Made by a program: the position numbers and the translations under genes
Virus record (IMG/VR): IMGVR_UViG_3300050821_003815
Span: 1-44,122 of that record
Origin: a virus
Length of the DNA: 44,122 nt
Strand: one strand, 5' to 3'
The notes under the pieces: generated by a model
Told to the model about the DNA's origin: nothing
The model's database searches: none
Seen by the model: only the letters and a program-made list of their open reading frames with translations
Part shown: piece after piece, positions 21,841 to 32,200 of the stretch
How the letters are laid out: the number at the start of each line of letters is the position of its first letter
Numbering within the stretch: position 1 is the first letter of the stretch

Positions 21841-24840
21841 ATGCCAAACATACTCGGACAACTAATAGTCAACCTCATTGCCAGCACGGCGGGCTTTGAA
21901 TCCGGCATGAACGCCGCGAGCAAGCTCGCCCAAAAGTCCAGCAAAGAGATACAAGGAGCGTTTAATGACCTTGGTGACGCATTAGGTAGCTTGCTCGGTC
22001 CGCTCGGCTCGTTTGGGTCTGGCATCTCCTCGGCATTCTCGGGCGTCGGCAAGACGGCGGGCGGAGTCCTGGAGGTCCTCGGTCCTCTCGGCGGAGCGGC
22101 AGGTACGGCGGGTCTCGCCCTTGCGGGTATGGCGGCGGTTGGTGTTGCCGTGGGGGCTGCGGGTATCGGCATTGCGATACACGCGGCGGACGCGGCGGCT
22201 CACCTTGGGGAATTGTCTCAGTCAACCGGCGTCTCGGTTGAGTCCCTGTCTCTGCTCGGAGACGTAGCAGAGGCTAAGGGTATCTCCGTTGACCAGATGG
22301 GCAAGGCTCTTGAGAAACTGAGCAAGAGCGCGGTCGCGGCGGCTCAAGCCGGACCGAAAGCAAGCAACGCATATAAAGACCTCGGCATTGCTGTAACTAA
22401 CACGGACGGTACTATGAGGTCCGCTGAGGACATATTTAACTCTGTCTCGGCTAAGTTTGCTACTATGCCGGACGGTCCTCTCAAGACCGCCGAGGCTATG
22501 AAACTATTCGGCAAGTCCGGTGCTGAGCTAATCCCACTACTCAACGAGGGCGGCGAAAAGCTAGCGGAGCTTGAGGGACATTACAAGTCGCTGGGGGATG
22601 TTATTACGGGTCCTATGGCGCAATCCTCGGAGCAGTTGAAAGAGAATGAATCTCTAGTAGGCGCGGCGTTTACCGGCGTTGCTAATGACTTGCTAGCAGA
22701 CCTCGTACCAGCTATTAACGTAGTGGCTCAAGAGTTCGTCTCATTCTTTGAGGACAACCGGACTCAGATTAGCGCTTTCGCGGAGGGCGTAGGTAACTCC
22801 TCTAAGGTTGTGCTCAACCTCGCTCAAGTAGTCGGTGAGGTCCTGTCTCTCATTTCTCGCGTGGTCACTACCTCGGTTGAGGTAACACAAACCGCTATTC
22901 AGACGGCTAGCAACGTAACCGCCGCTCTCGGCAAGGGAGACATTAGCGGAGCTTGGGACGCCGTGAAAGCAGGGGGTAAGACGGCGGCGGACTCGGTTAA
23001 ATACAACTTTGACCAAGCCGTTAGCGGCGTCAAGGACAGTATCAAGAGCATTGCGGGAGTTTGGACGGCTGCTCTGCCGAGCGCGACGGCTCCCAAGCCT
23101 CAGTCGCAGCAAGTGTCGTCCACGCCAATTGACCTGGACTTTATCACCAAGACGGTTGACGCCCTACAGCGCCAAGCCGAGAAAGAGGAGACGCTCGCCG
23201 GAGCCATCGGCAAGGCAACTCAATCACAGATTGACGCCAACGCCGCCGCTATCGCTAACGAGGCAATCGAAAAGCTCGTTGACGAGGCTACACAAAAGAA
23301 GATACAGAACACAACCGCGTTTAAGAATGCACTAGCCGCCGCTATCCCTCAGATAGAAGCTGCCGCTCAGTGGCAGGCAACCTTTAAGGCTGCTATCGCA
23401 GACCAGGGAGAGTTTGACTCTTTCACCAAGAAGATTAAAGACCAGATAGCGGCAATGGAAGGGGAAGCGGACGCCGGCAATGCAGTAGAAAAGCAACAGG
23501 CAAAGAATACCGCAAGCCTCAAGCCGCTAGCGGAGACAGTAGCGGAGCTAACCAGCGAGTACAAGGCGTTGAGCGCGGAGTACGGGGACCAGAACTCTCG
23601 GGTCAAGGACCTCGCTCAAAAGATTGCGTCTCTAAACCAGCAATATGCCCAAGAGAGACTATCCGTTGACACTCTGAATACGGCGACGGCGGCTAACGCA
23701 GGCAGAGAGGAGCTAGCACAACAGGACGCAAAGATAGCAGCCATTAAGCAGACTACCGCCGCGTTGCTTGCGGGCGGTGAGGCTTACGCTAAGGTCGCAA
23801 CACAAGTTGCGGAGTATGCAGCCAAGACCGGAGCCAGTGACGATAAAGTCAAGCAATTCGCGGCGGACTTGAAAGCGGAGAATATAGCCGTACAACAGCA
23901 AGCCGCTACTGCTCTCGCCTCTCCCGGTCAATCTCAGCAAGCTCAGAACCTACAGATACAGATTGCCACCCTGCAACAACTATCCGACCAGTGGCAAGCG
24001 CAAGGCAAAGACATTACCGGCGTACAGCAAGCAATGCTCAAGCTCAACGCCGAATATCAGAACATGCAAGTAGAGGCGGGCGGAGCTATGGCGGGAATGA
24101 CCGCCGCTTTCGCAGACTTTGCAGCGAAGGTCCCGACTATGGGACAGACAATGCAACAGCTAACCGCTACCGCTCTCAACGGAATTGGAGACAACCTCGC
24201 TACCATGATAGCGACAGGTAAGGCTAAATGGTCTGACCTCGTTAACTCTATGGAGACGGCGTTGCTCAAGTCCAGCATCAACACTCTGCTCAAGCAGATC
24301 TTTTCCTCGCTCGGCGGAGCTCTCTCCGGTCAAGGCGGTGCGCTCGGCTCTCTCGGCTCCATGATTAGCGGCGGAGCGGGCGGCGGAGGTCAAGCGGCGG
24401 CTACTACCGCATTGACCACGGCGGGGACGGGTCTCACCGGTTCTGCTACAGCCTTGACCGCCTCGGCTACTGCCATAACGACGGCGGCGGGCGCACTCTC
24501 AGCAAGCGCCTCGGCAAGCGGCATAGGTGGTGCGGCGGGCGGTGACAGTGGCGGCGGTCTGTTTAGCGATATATCGTCCCTGGACGGAATGGCAGGCGGC
24601 GGGGACGTGACGCCGGGTAAGAGCTACATCGTAGGTGAGAAACGGGCGGAGATATTCACTCCGAGGACAGCCGGAAGCATTAACCCTAACTCCGCACCTA
24701 ACGGTGGCAGCGGTCAAAGCATTACGCAGAACTACAACATTAGCACGCCCAACGCGGACTCGTTCCAACGCTCACAGAAACAAATCAGCAGTCAGATGTA
24801 CCGTGATGCGGCATACGCTCACGGACAGATGAGACGGTAA
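21841..24840 (+). CDS. Tail tape measure protein
   Basis: This 999-aa protein sets tail length and is ejected with the DNA. The N-terminus is a helical region (ASTAGFESGMNAASKLAQKS), followed by a hydrophobic stretch rich in Gly/Ala (GLALAGMAAVGVAVGAAG) that could cross a membrane. A long coiled coil with many Gln/Ala heptads occupies about residues 420-760. The C-terminal domain is of the lambda/HK97 type (ATALNGIGDNLATMIATGKA, KSSINTLLKQIFS) and ends with GGDVTPGKSYIVGEKRAEIF, the standard 'GGxV..GKxYxVGE' end of tape measures. AAAGGAATCAAGG precedes the start. Confidence 0.96.
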   Translation: MPNILGQLIVNLIASTAGFESGMNAASKLAQKSSKEIQGAFNDLGDALGSLLGPLGSFGSGISSAFSGVGKTAGGVLEVLGPLGGAAGTAGLALAGMAAVGVAVGAAGIGIAIHAADAAAHLGELSQSTGVSVESLSLLGDVAEAKGISVDQMGKALEKLSKSAVAAAQAGPKASNAYKDLGIAVTNTDGTMRSAEDIFNSVSAKFATMPDGPLKTAEAMKLFGKSGAELIPLLNEGGEKLAELEGHYKSLGDVITGPMAQSSEQLKENESLVGAAFTGVANDLLADLVPAINVVAQEFVSFFEDNRTQISAFAEGVGNSSKVVLNLAQVVGEVLSLISRVVTTSVEVTQTAIQTASNVTAALGKGDISGAWDAVKAGGKTAADSVKYNFDQAVSGVKDSIKSIAGVWTAALPSATAPKPQSQQVSSTPIDLDFITKTVDALQRQAEKEETLAGAIGKATQSQIDANAAAIANEAIEKLVDEATQKKIQNTTAFKNALAAAIPQIEAAAQWQATFKAAIADQGEFDSFTKKIKDQIAAMEGEADAGNAVEKQQAKNTASLKPLAETVAELTSEYKALSAEYGDQNSRVKDLAQKIASLNQQYAQERLSVDTLNTATAANAGREELAQQDAKIAAIKQTTAALLAGGEAYAKVATQVAEYAAKTGASDDKVKQFAADLKAENIAVQQQAATALASPGQSQQAQNLQIQIATLQQLSDQWQAQGKDITGVQQAMLKLNAEYQNMQVEAGGAMAGMTAAFADFAAKVPTMGQTMQQLTATALNGIGDNLATMIATGKAKWSDLVNSMETALLKSSINTLLKQIFSSLGGALSGQGGALGSLGSMISGGAGGGGQAAATTALTTAGTGLTGSATALTASATAITTAAGALSASASASGIGGAAGGDSGGGLFSDISSLDGMAGGGDVTPGKSYIVGEKRAEIFTPRTAGSINPNSAPNGGSGQSITQNYNISTPNADSFQRSQKQISSQMYRDAAYAHGQMRR

Positions 24841-25018
24841 CAAAAGGAGCCAGAAAGAGGTGCCGCAAAAGGGGCAGCAAATGGCTCAATCTCCGCTGGC
24901 TGATAGGGAATCGGATACCGATTCGCCGCTTTCCAGATAAAAACCTTTCACAGTGCTGCGAATAGGCGAAATGGGTGTACAATTCGTGCCGTTCCTGAAG
25001 TCAAAAGGAGATTCTCGG

Positions 25019-25765
25019 ATGAGGAGGGTGGCGATGTCACGTTTGCTTCTCGTAGTTTGCTTTTGCTTTTGCGCAGCCGCAGCGATGCACGGACAAGCGA
25101 GCTTCGTCGAGCAGGTTATGGGCGAATCTAGTACTGGCGGTGGTGTCAACTGCAAAAATTATAGCACTACAAAACTGGCGATTTCCTGCACTGGTAGCTG
25201 GGAAGCAGCCTCTGCGGAAGGTTACGAGATAGCTAAAGCCAAAAATGGATTTGGCACTATGAGGGGTTACGGCTTTTCCTCAGTCACAATTGCTGAACAA
25301 GGTGGGGATGGCGAGGACGTAGCTTACGTGGATGAAATTGTTGAAGACGATTTATCTATCCTCGGATTGAAGGGCGAACCCACAGCCTTCTTGAAGCTCG
25401 ACTTTGAATGTGTCGTATGTGCCATTGTCATTTACCCGGCTGCGTACTATGACGCATACGCCGGAGTCTACGGTCCTTGCCAAATTTATGGTCCTTCGGG
25501 CAACCCATTTTGTACTTTGAAGGTGCCAATTGCCTACAACGGGAATGGACAACCCCATCCAGTTTCTCTTCAAAGACAATTACAAGTCACTGCTATAACC
25601 AACGTAGTGAACGGGCCAGCAGGTGCAACCGTCACGACAACGGTCTGCGTTGGCTACAACGACTGTAGCAGCGGAGCCACAGTGAAGGCATCTGTTGTAA
25701 ATGCGAAAGGCAAAGTCTTCAAGGGAGTGACGGTCGTGGGCGCTTCAGGCCACATTTACAACTAG
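25019..25765 (+). CDS. Secreted hypothetical protein (moron)
   Basis: This 248-aa protein has a signal peptide (MRRVAMSRLLLVVCFCFCA, cut probably after HGQ at about residue 26). The mature part is beta-rich with five cysteines (VNCKN, ISCTG, ECVVC, GPCQI) and ends with an Ig-like or bacterial immunoglobulin-type strand pattern (ATVTTTVCVGYNDC, VNAKGKVFKGVTVVG). ATG 25019 follows AAAAGGAG (spacing 8), so the longer frame from 24953 is not used. GTACAATTC, a -10-like element shared with the gene at 11824, lies upstream. It interrupts the tail module between tape measure and DUF2460. Confidence 0.8.
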   Translation: MRRVAMSRLLLVVCFCFCAAAAMHGQASFVEQVMGESSTGGGVNCKNYSTTKLAISCTGSWEAASAEGYEIAKAKNGFGTMRGYGFSSVTIAEQGGDGEDVAYVDEIVEDDLSILGLKGEPTAFLKLDFECVVCAIVIYPAAYYDAYAGVYGPCQIYGPSGNPFCTLKVPIAYNGNGQPHPVSLQRQLQVTAITNVVNGPAGATVTTTVCVGYNDCSSGATVKASVVNAKGKVFKGVTVVGASGHIYN

Positions 25766-25895
25766 TCCAGCTTTCTACCTGCTTCGATAGTGTGTCGCTG
25801 TCGATTTACTCAGCCCGAGAAATGAATTTTCTAGCTTAAGAATTCTTCGAACAAATCCCTCCGTAGTCCACCGAGGCTCCTCACGGAATACAGCC

Positions 25896-26597
25896 ATGTC
25901 GTTTTTGGAAATCGAATTCCCAAGGAAGCTTGCACTCGGAGCCGTGGGAGGTCCCGGCTATAGCACGATTGTCAACGCTGCATTTTCCGGTTACGAGCAA
26001 CGTAACCAGAACTGGAGTCAGTCTCGCGCTCAATGGACGGTGAGCTATGAGAGCAAACCTCTAGCCGACTATCAGCAACTCTTAGCCTACTTCCACGCCG
26101 TAAGGGGAATGGCGAATGGTTTCAGGCTCTTTGATCTTACGGACTACAGCGGGACAGGTCAATTCATTGCGACCGGGGACGGCTCTACGGTCACGTTCCA
26201 ATTGCAAAAGACCTACACTTTCCCGCTCGCGGATTATCAAGTAATCCGCCCCGTACAGAAGCCGCTTACCTCGTTCGTTACGGACTACTACGGCAACGCT
26301 CTAACGGATACGGTCAACGTCTATCTCAACGCCGCCCTCAAGACTCATAGCGCCGGGTATCACACCGCCGCCGGACATGACTACACGCTAGACGAGACAA
26401 CCGGACTCCTTACATTCGCCACGGCTCCGGCGCTCGGAGTCATAGTCACGGCGGATTATCAATATCACTTTCCTGTGCGCTTCGACCTGGACGACCTGCA
26501 AACAACGTACAAGACCGGCATTAACGCCGGGACGATTGTTACGGTCACTGGTCTCAAGCTAATTGAGGTTCGCATAGAGCCGGGACAGGCAAGCTAA
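25896..26597 (+). CDS. Distal tail protein, DUF2460 family
   Basis: This 233-aa protein matches DUF2460 (TIGR02217): FLEIEFPRKLALGAVGGPG at the start, the WSQSRAQWTVSYE strand, LAYFHAVRGMANGFRLFD and the C-terminal PVRFDLDDLQTTY. It is the distal-tail-type hub protein in gene transfer agents and many siphoviruses. It is normally followed directly by DUF2163 and NlpC/P60 genes; here a leftward moron separates it from DUF2163. Confidence 0.93.
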   Translation: MSFLEIEFPRKLALGAVGGPGYSTIVNAAFSGYEQRNQNWSQSRAQWTVSYESKPLADYQQLLAYFHAVRGMANGFRLFDLTDYSGTGQFIATGDGSTVTFQLQKTYTFPLADYQVIRPVQKPLTSFVTDYYGNALTDTVNVYLNAALKTHSAGYHTAAGHDYTLDETTGLLTFATAPALGVIVTADYQYHFPVRFDLDDLQTTYKTGINAGTIVTVTGLKLIEVRIEPGQAS

Positions 26598-26624
26598 TGA
26601 GAGGACTTCACCGATTGTTTGTCA

Positions 26625-27278
26625 TCAGGTAGTTAGGGCGTCGAGTGCTTTCCTCAGCTTGGCTGCTTCGCGTGCGACAATCGCGGCACATTTCTCGCTG
26701 TTTCTACCCAATGTGAAAGGGTACATAGGGTGGAACAGCGGGACGTAGGGAGTCCGACAGCCGCTCAGCAGGTACTGCTTCTCGGCAGGGATTCCCAGCG
26801 TGGCTACCAGACGGGGTTTGATCCGTGCGATCTGCAGGTGCAGGAAGGCTCGGCACTGCTCGAAGTATTCCGTGTCGGCTATCACCTTGCCGGGGGACTT
26901 AACAGGTTGCAAGCCCACGAACACGTTGGTAAAGAAGCAATCCAGCTTATCGACTTTAGCTGTTTCGAGGTAGCGCCGGAGGATGAGCCAAGTAGCCCCG
27001 CCCATCACTTCAACTCCGCGCACGCACGAGGCTTCAAGCCCGGCAACCTTGTCAAAGTTATGTCCCAGGACCATGATTGGGCGTCGCGGGAAATTGGGAG
27101 GCGCATCGCCATGCGGCTCTAATCCTCGCCATAGCCCAATACCTCCAGGGAAGAAAGCAGTGCCGTCCACACGCCGATGTACCTTGACAGCTCCAAGGCC
27201 ATAGGCGGTGACCGTAGATTCCATTTTCTTAAACAGGTCGGCTACAACGACAGGGGTCTCTTCTAACTGCTCTTCCAT
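26625..27278 (-). CDS. Uracil-DNA-glycosylase-like protein (moron)
   Basis: This 217-aa protein has the order of motifs of the UDG superfamily: RPIMVLGHNFDK (first motif, normally with the water-activating residue), CFFTNVFVGLQP, the strand PRLVATLGIPA and the final PLFHPMYPF in place of the HPS motif. It lacks the iron-sulfur cysteines of families 4 and 5 in the usual positions. The likely role is excision of a modified base or simple nucleic-acid binding, but activity cannot be told from sequence. It is transcribed leftward from a TATAAT at 27320-27325, with a palindrome downstream of it, so it is independently controlled. Start ATG 27278 follows AGGAACGG. Confidence 0.78.
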   Translation of the reverse strand: MEEQLEETPVVVADLFKKMESTVTAYGLGAVKVHRRVDGTAFFPGGIGLWRGLEPHGDAPPNFPRRPIMVLGHNFDKVAGLEASCVRGVEVMGGATWLILRRYLETAKVDKLDCFFTNVFVGLQPVKSPGKVIADTEYFEQCRAFLHLQIARIKPRLVATLGIPAEKQYLLSGCRTPYVPLFHPMYPFTLGRNSEKCAAIVAREAAKLRKALDALTT

Positions 27279-27302
27279 AATTCACCGTTCCTGAGGAAGC
27301 GC

Positions 27303-27325
27303 CTCGGACCTCCGAGTCAATTATA
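27303..27325 (-). promoter_or_regulatory. Promoter -10 and operator palindrome of the UDG-like gene
   Basis: On the minus strand TATAAT occupies 27325-27320, followed by the palindrome CTCGGA-GG-TCCGAG (27316-27303) overlapping the expected transcription start. The -35 is poor. A perfect -10 with an immediately downstream palindrome suggests repressor control. Confidence 0.5.
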
Positions 27326-27334
27326 TAGTTCCCA

Positions 27335-28543
27335 ATGAAAAGCGTAAGCACAGCACTCAAGACGCACCTACAAGCCGATTGCACTACCCTCGCTCGTCTT
27401 TACAAGATTACGAGAAAGGACGGGACTGTCTATACCTTTACGGACCACGATAGAAACATAGATACCACGGACTATCAGGCGTACTTGACGGACGGCTCCC
27501 TATCTCCGCTCGTGGGTTACGTCTACTTAGCCGTGGCGGGCTTCTCGCCTACGGCGGTTGAGAACAAGTCCGACTATTCCGTTGACAACCAAGAGGCAAC
27601 TGTCTTCATTGACGACGTGTCCATCAAGGAGACGGACCTCCGTTACGGGCTGTGGGACAGCGCGACTGTTGAGATACGCCTCGTCAATTGGGCAGACCTC
27701 ACGCAAGGCGAGGTAAAGCTCCGCTACGGGATGCTCGGCAATATCTCCATGAAAAACGGGGTCCTCACGGCAGAGGTCCTCGGACTCACGAACAAGCTAC
27801 AGATTCTCCTAGGGCGTACTTTCGGCACTCCCTGTGACGCAGAGCTAGGAGACTCACGGTGCCAAGCAATCGTTCCGGTCGAGACTGGCTATGTAGGCTC
27901 GTCCTCGGACGCTCACCATATAACGGTTGAGGCGGGCGGGTCCCCGCTAGTCAGCCTGACCGGAGCGGCGGGTTATTACTCGAACCTCGGCGCGGGTACG
28001 TTCGTGGTCAACAACAGTAGCGGCGTCACCATTGCAGAGAGTGGGTCCGGCGTAATCGCGGCAACAGGAACAGACCTCAATATCACCGCCGCCGAGCTAA
28101 TCGGGAGTCAGACAACCTATACGTTTTCGGTTACGGGAGGTCCGCCGCCCCAAGCTGGAGAGAGCATTGTGATTTCAGGAATGGCGGACCCTGGGAATAA
28201 CGGGACATTTACCCTCGGCGTTATTACACCGCTGTCAGCATCCGAAGGCGGTGCGGTCTCGTGGGTCACAGGGTATTACGACAATGGCATTCTGACATTT
28301 GTTTCAGGTCTCAACGCGGGTCTCTCGTACCAGATAGCGCAATGGGACGGCTCAACGCTCACTCTCAATAACGTCCTCTTTGCGGCTCCGGCTCCCGGTG
28401 ACTCGTTCTTGATCTCGCCGGGTTGCGGACATAACGTGTTCGATTGCCTCAACAAGTTTAACAATCTAGCGAACCATAGAGGTTTTCCCATGATTCCAGG
28501 AATGGACTCGCTACTTAACTATCCGAATGCGGTCTCAAGCTAA
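27335..28543 (+). CDS. Tail-tip protein, DUF2163 with insertion domain
   Basis: This 402-aa protein matches DUF2163/TIGR02218. The N-terminal part has LARLYKITRKDGTVYTFTDH, AENKSDYSVDNQEA-like VENKSDYSVDN, and DLRYGLWDSATVEIRLVNW; the end has the conserved CGHNVFDCLNKFNN and GFPMIPGMDSL of the BR0599-type C-terminal domain. Between residues about 185 and 310 is an extra Gly/Thr/Ser-rich beta segment (YYSNLGAGTFVVNNSSG) that ordinary members lack. It joins the distal tail to the hub. No ribosome site is evident before ATG 27335, because the preceding bases are occupied by the opposed promoter. Confidence 0.92.
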   Translation: MKSVSTALKTHLQADCTTLARLYKITRKDGTVYTFTDHDRNIDTTDYQAYLTDGSLSPLVGYVYLAVAGFSPTAVENKSDYSVDNQEATVFIDDVSIKETDLRYGLWDSATVEIRLVNWADLTQGEVKLRYGMLGNISMKNGVLTAEVLGLTNKLQILLGRTFGTPCDAELGDSRCQAIVPVETGYVGSSSDAHHITVEAGGSPLVSLTGAAGYYSNLGAGTFVVNNSSGVTIAESGSGVIAATGTDLNITAAELIGSQTTYTFSVTGGPPPQAGESIVISGMADPGNNGTFTLGVITPLSASEGGAVSWVTGYYDNGILTFVSGLNAGLSYQIAQWDGSTLTLNNVLFAAPAPGDSFLISPGCGHNVFDCLNKFNNLANHRGFPMIPGMDSLLNYPNAVSS

Positions 28544-28770
28544 TGCAAAAGAGAACACTCAAAACGTGGGCAGCGGCTGACCGGTGCGATACATGCAAGG
28601 GGCAAGGAGTCTTTACTCCCGCAACGCACAGCGCAACGGACGCACAACAGACGGCGGACGGCTGGGAAGAGACCTTGCCTCGCTTCGGTTGCCGACAGCA
28701 CACGATTACGCCTAACGTCATTTTGTTTGACGGTACGGTTATGCCATTGGAGGTCTGCCGTGCCAATTAA
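28543..28770 (+). CDS. Small hypothetical tail-region protein, 75 aa
   Basis: ATG 28543 overlaps the stop of the DUF2163 gene (TAATG, 28541-28545). The product has CDTCKGQGV near residue 15, plus a later single cysteine in FGCRQH and one near the end (EVCRAN), suggesting a small zinc site. Its last codons overlap the start of the NlpC/P60 gene. Being coupled on both sides makes it a genuine member of the tail operon; the family is not known to me. Confidence 0.75.
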   Translation: MQKRTLKTWAAADRCDTCKGQGVFTPATHSATDAQQTADGWEETLPRFGCRQHTITPNVILFDGTVMPLEVCRAN

Positions 28771-29215
28771 GAGAGCGGATGTTGTAAGCAAGGCTCGGGA
28801 ATATCTCGGGACAAAGTTTGGGCACCAGGGGCGGGTTAAGGGTCTCGCTTTGGATTGCGTAGGACTTCCCCTGTGCGTTGCCGGTGAGCTTGGACTCAAG
28901 GGCAAGAACGGCGAGACGTTGGACGGTAATCATTACAACGTGTACACCCGTCAACCGCTAGGCGATTACGTCCTAGACATGTGCAAGAAGCTCCTCACGC
29001 AAAAGCCGATACGACTCATGCAACCCGGTGACGTGCTGTCATTGCGGGTTGAAACGGCGGCTTGTCACGTTGGCATCGTGAGCGAGGTCAACGGTGTCCT
29101 CAGCATAATCCACGCTTACGACGGCGGCGTTAAGAAATGTGTTGAGCACGAGCTAGGCGCACGATGGAAAGAAAGAATAGCGGGTTGCTTTCGCTTCCCC
29201 GAGGTTACTGACTAA
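28760..29215 (+). CDS. NlpC/P60 cell-wall peptidase of the tail tip
   Basis: This 151-aa cysteine peptidase has Cys33 in LDCVGLPLC, His103 in CHVGIVSE and His118 in IIHAYDGG, the Cys-His-His order of the NlpC/P60 fold. In GTA-like tails the equivalent protein (TIGR02219) opens peptidoglycan during entry. GTG 28760 is chosen because GGAGGT lies five bases before it and it gives the family N-terminus (PIKRADVVSKAREYLG); the frame from 28727 is too long. It overlaps the previous gene, and its stop overlaps the next ATG. Confidence 0.93.
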   Translation: MPIKRADVVSKAREYLGTKFGHQGRVKGLALDCVGLPLCVAGELGLKGKNGETLDGNHYNVYTRQPLGDYVLDMCKKLLTQKPIRLMQPGDVLSLRVETAACHVGIVSEVNGVLSIIHAYDGGVKKCVEHELGARWKERIAGCFRFPEVTD

Positions 29216-32200
29216 TGGCACGTATCGCTTTATCAATCGCGGGCGGTATCATCGGGAGCCTTATTCCCGGTCTAGGCACCGCTGTAGGGTTCGCGCTCGG
29301 CTCCGCTATCGGCGGAATCATAGGGTCTTTTGCTTTCCCTGGACAGGGACAACACGTCTACGGACCTCGTGTAACTGATATGCAAATCTCCGGCGCAACG
29401 CCGGGAACGGTCATCCCGTTGCTATTCGGGACCATGAGACTCGGCGGACAGATTATATGGTCTAACGGCATTGTCGAAACGACTACGAACACAAACCAGA
29501 GCGCCAAAGGCGGACCGTCCGTCACGCAAACGGCTTACACCTACGCTTGCTCTTTCGCAGCGGCGTTCTGTCAAGGTGAGGCTGTTATCTCCCGAGTGTG
29601 GGGAGATTCCAAGCTCATCGTTGACTACAGCGGGACCTCTAATCCTGTCCGTGGTACGTGGGATTCAGCGACCACGTACAACGTCGATGACCTTATCACC
29701 TGGACGGACAGCAACACTTACATCTGTATGGTTGCCAACGTCAACGAGCTTCCAAACAATAGCAACTTTTGGGCGCAAGATTTAGCCGCCACCAACCCGG
29801 ACATTAGCACGTACACACTCCCTACGCTCTACACCGGGAGCGAGACGCAAAATGCGGACCCGCTGATTGTGTCCATTGAGGGAGCGACTGTCACGCCCGC
29901 TTACCGTGGCGTTTGCTATGCCGTATGGGAGAACTTCCCCCTCGCGGACTTCGGTAACCGTGTTCCAAACATACGTGCGGAAGTGTCCACCAACAGCACA
30001 GAAGCGGCTCCGTTGGTCCGAGTGCCTTGGACGTTCAACTCCGATGAGCCTGTTTACAGCGTAACGGACCCGCAAGAGACAACCGCGTTTCTCTTTGGCG
30101 CTGGCACTCACGTCGCACGCATTGACCTTGTATCCAACACCGTGACTGCGAGCGGTGTGCTAGACATTTCGCATCTTCCCTTTTATACGAGCGGAGACGT
30201 TCCTACCAGCAATATGACTGCCTTTGCCGTTGACAATCAAGGTTACATCTGGACCTATGGCACCATAGGCGGACAGCAATCCTTTATCAAGTTTGACGGT
30301 TGGACGTTTCAGGCTGTTGCCTCGCTAAACATAAGCACGCTGGTCTCCTCGTATGCGGCTCCAGTGTTCATCAACGTGCTGGTCAACTCGGACGGGACCT
30401 CTCTCCTTGTGGCGTCCGGCTTGGAGGCAGGCGGCTCTAACAACGTCATGTACGGTGTCCGATGCTCCGACAATACTTTAGTCGGCGTGTTCTCACAGTT
30501 CTATGTCCCCGAGGTTACAGGGGACACCTTCGCCGTGCCTGTCTTTGGTCAACACTACCCGGTTATAGATAACTCGGCTAACGTTTACTTTCTCGCGTCC
30601 GGCTATCACTCAAGCACAACGCCCTTCGAGGCGGGGGACTGGTATATCTGGAAAATCAGTCTAACAGGCGGGACCTCACACTTTGTTTCACCCGGTCCGC
30701 AGTACACGGATTACACACGCTTTGATTACACCGGGGACTCCAGCATTGGTCTCGGGGACGCGATGCTTTATGACCCGACGGACAACACGCTTATCGTCTA
30801 TACCGTAACCGGTGCATTCCTAAAGATTGACGCCAATGACGGCACGATACTTGACACCGTGGGAAGCGCGAGCGACCAGAAATTCTATATCACCCTTGCG
30901 GGACAGTGGCAAAACAACATTATCGGCGGTCCGAATTGGCTCTCGGCAAACTATCTGAGAGAGGGAAACGGAAACGGTAACAGTCTCGTTGCTTCACATA
31001 AGGGACGAGTACAGAACGGCGTGCTGTGGGCACCGGACGTAAGCAATGTTGACAAAGCGGTTGTGTACTCGGCAAGTGACTTTGGCGAAACCACAACGTA
31101 CGACCTGACGACTTATACAGACTGCCCCATTCTAGGCGGTGGCAATCCTGACATATACAACTACGGGAACGTCTACAACACACGAGCAAACGCTTTAGTC
31201 TCTTTTAACGCCACAAGCGGCTCAACTGTGGGCTACCCGTCAATATTCCCCACGCCTTACGCCCTGCATGTGTTCTACCTGGACAGGGTAGCGGTCGGAG
31301 GATTCGGTGCGGACCAGATTGTCTCTAGCCTTTGCCAGCTTGCCGGTATCGCTCCCGAGAATTCGGACGTGTCGCAACTCGCAAACATTGCCGTAACCGG
31401 ATACCCGATTACACAACTCGGAACGGGTAAGGACATTCTGACAACTCTCGGACAGGCGTACTTCTTTGAGGGGCGTGAGACGGACTTTAAGCTACAGTTT
31501 GTCCCTCGTGGTCAACCGTCTCTCCTCACCATCCCAGAGCCAGACCTCGGGTTATCGGCGGACAAAGCGAAGCTCGTTGAGTCCATCGGACAGGAGCAAG
31601 ACCTCCCGAAGGACGTTGAGGTTCTTTACATAGACCCTAATCAAGACTACCAGCAAGGGCAGATGAGGCGGGTAAGGCACAGCAAAACCACCAAGAGCCT
31701 CAACCAAACGAGCATTAGCTTGCCGTTGGTAATGACCCAAGTCCAAGCCGCACAGCTAGCGGACAAGATTATGTGGACCGCAGAGAACGAGCGGCGCACA
31801 TACAAGAGCAGTTTGTATAAAGCCGTGTACATGCTCCTAGACCCTTGCGACGTTATAGAGTGTGTCTACGACGGCGTAAGGCTAACCGGACGTGTGACCC
31901 AGGCAACGGCGGGACAGAACTACGCAACCGAGCTACTGATTACGAGCGAGGACAGCAATAACTATCTGTCCACGGCTACTGGGGTTGGCAATAGCGGATT
32001 CATCGGACAGACAATCCAAGGTCTCGCTCCGTCTCAACTGTGGCTCCTGGACATTCCGTACTTGCAAGACACGGACGCCGATGCCAGCGGCAACCTCGGC
32101 TACTACTTCGCAATGGCACCGCAAGGCAGCGGTAAGTGGAAAGCCGGAGTCCTCTACAACTCAAGTGACGCAGCGGTATGGAATCAGATTGACGCTATTG

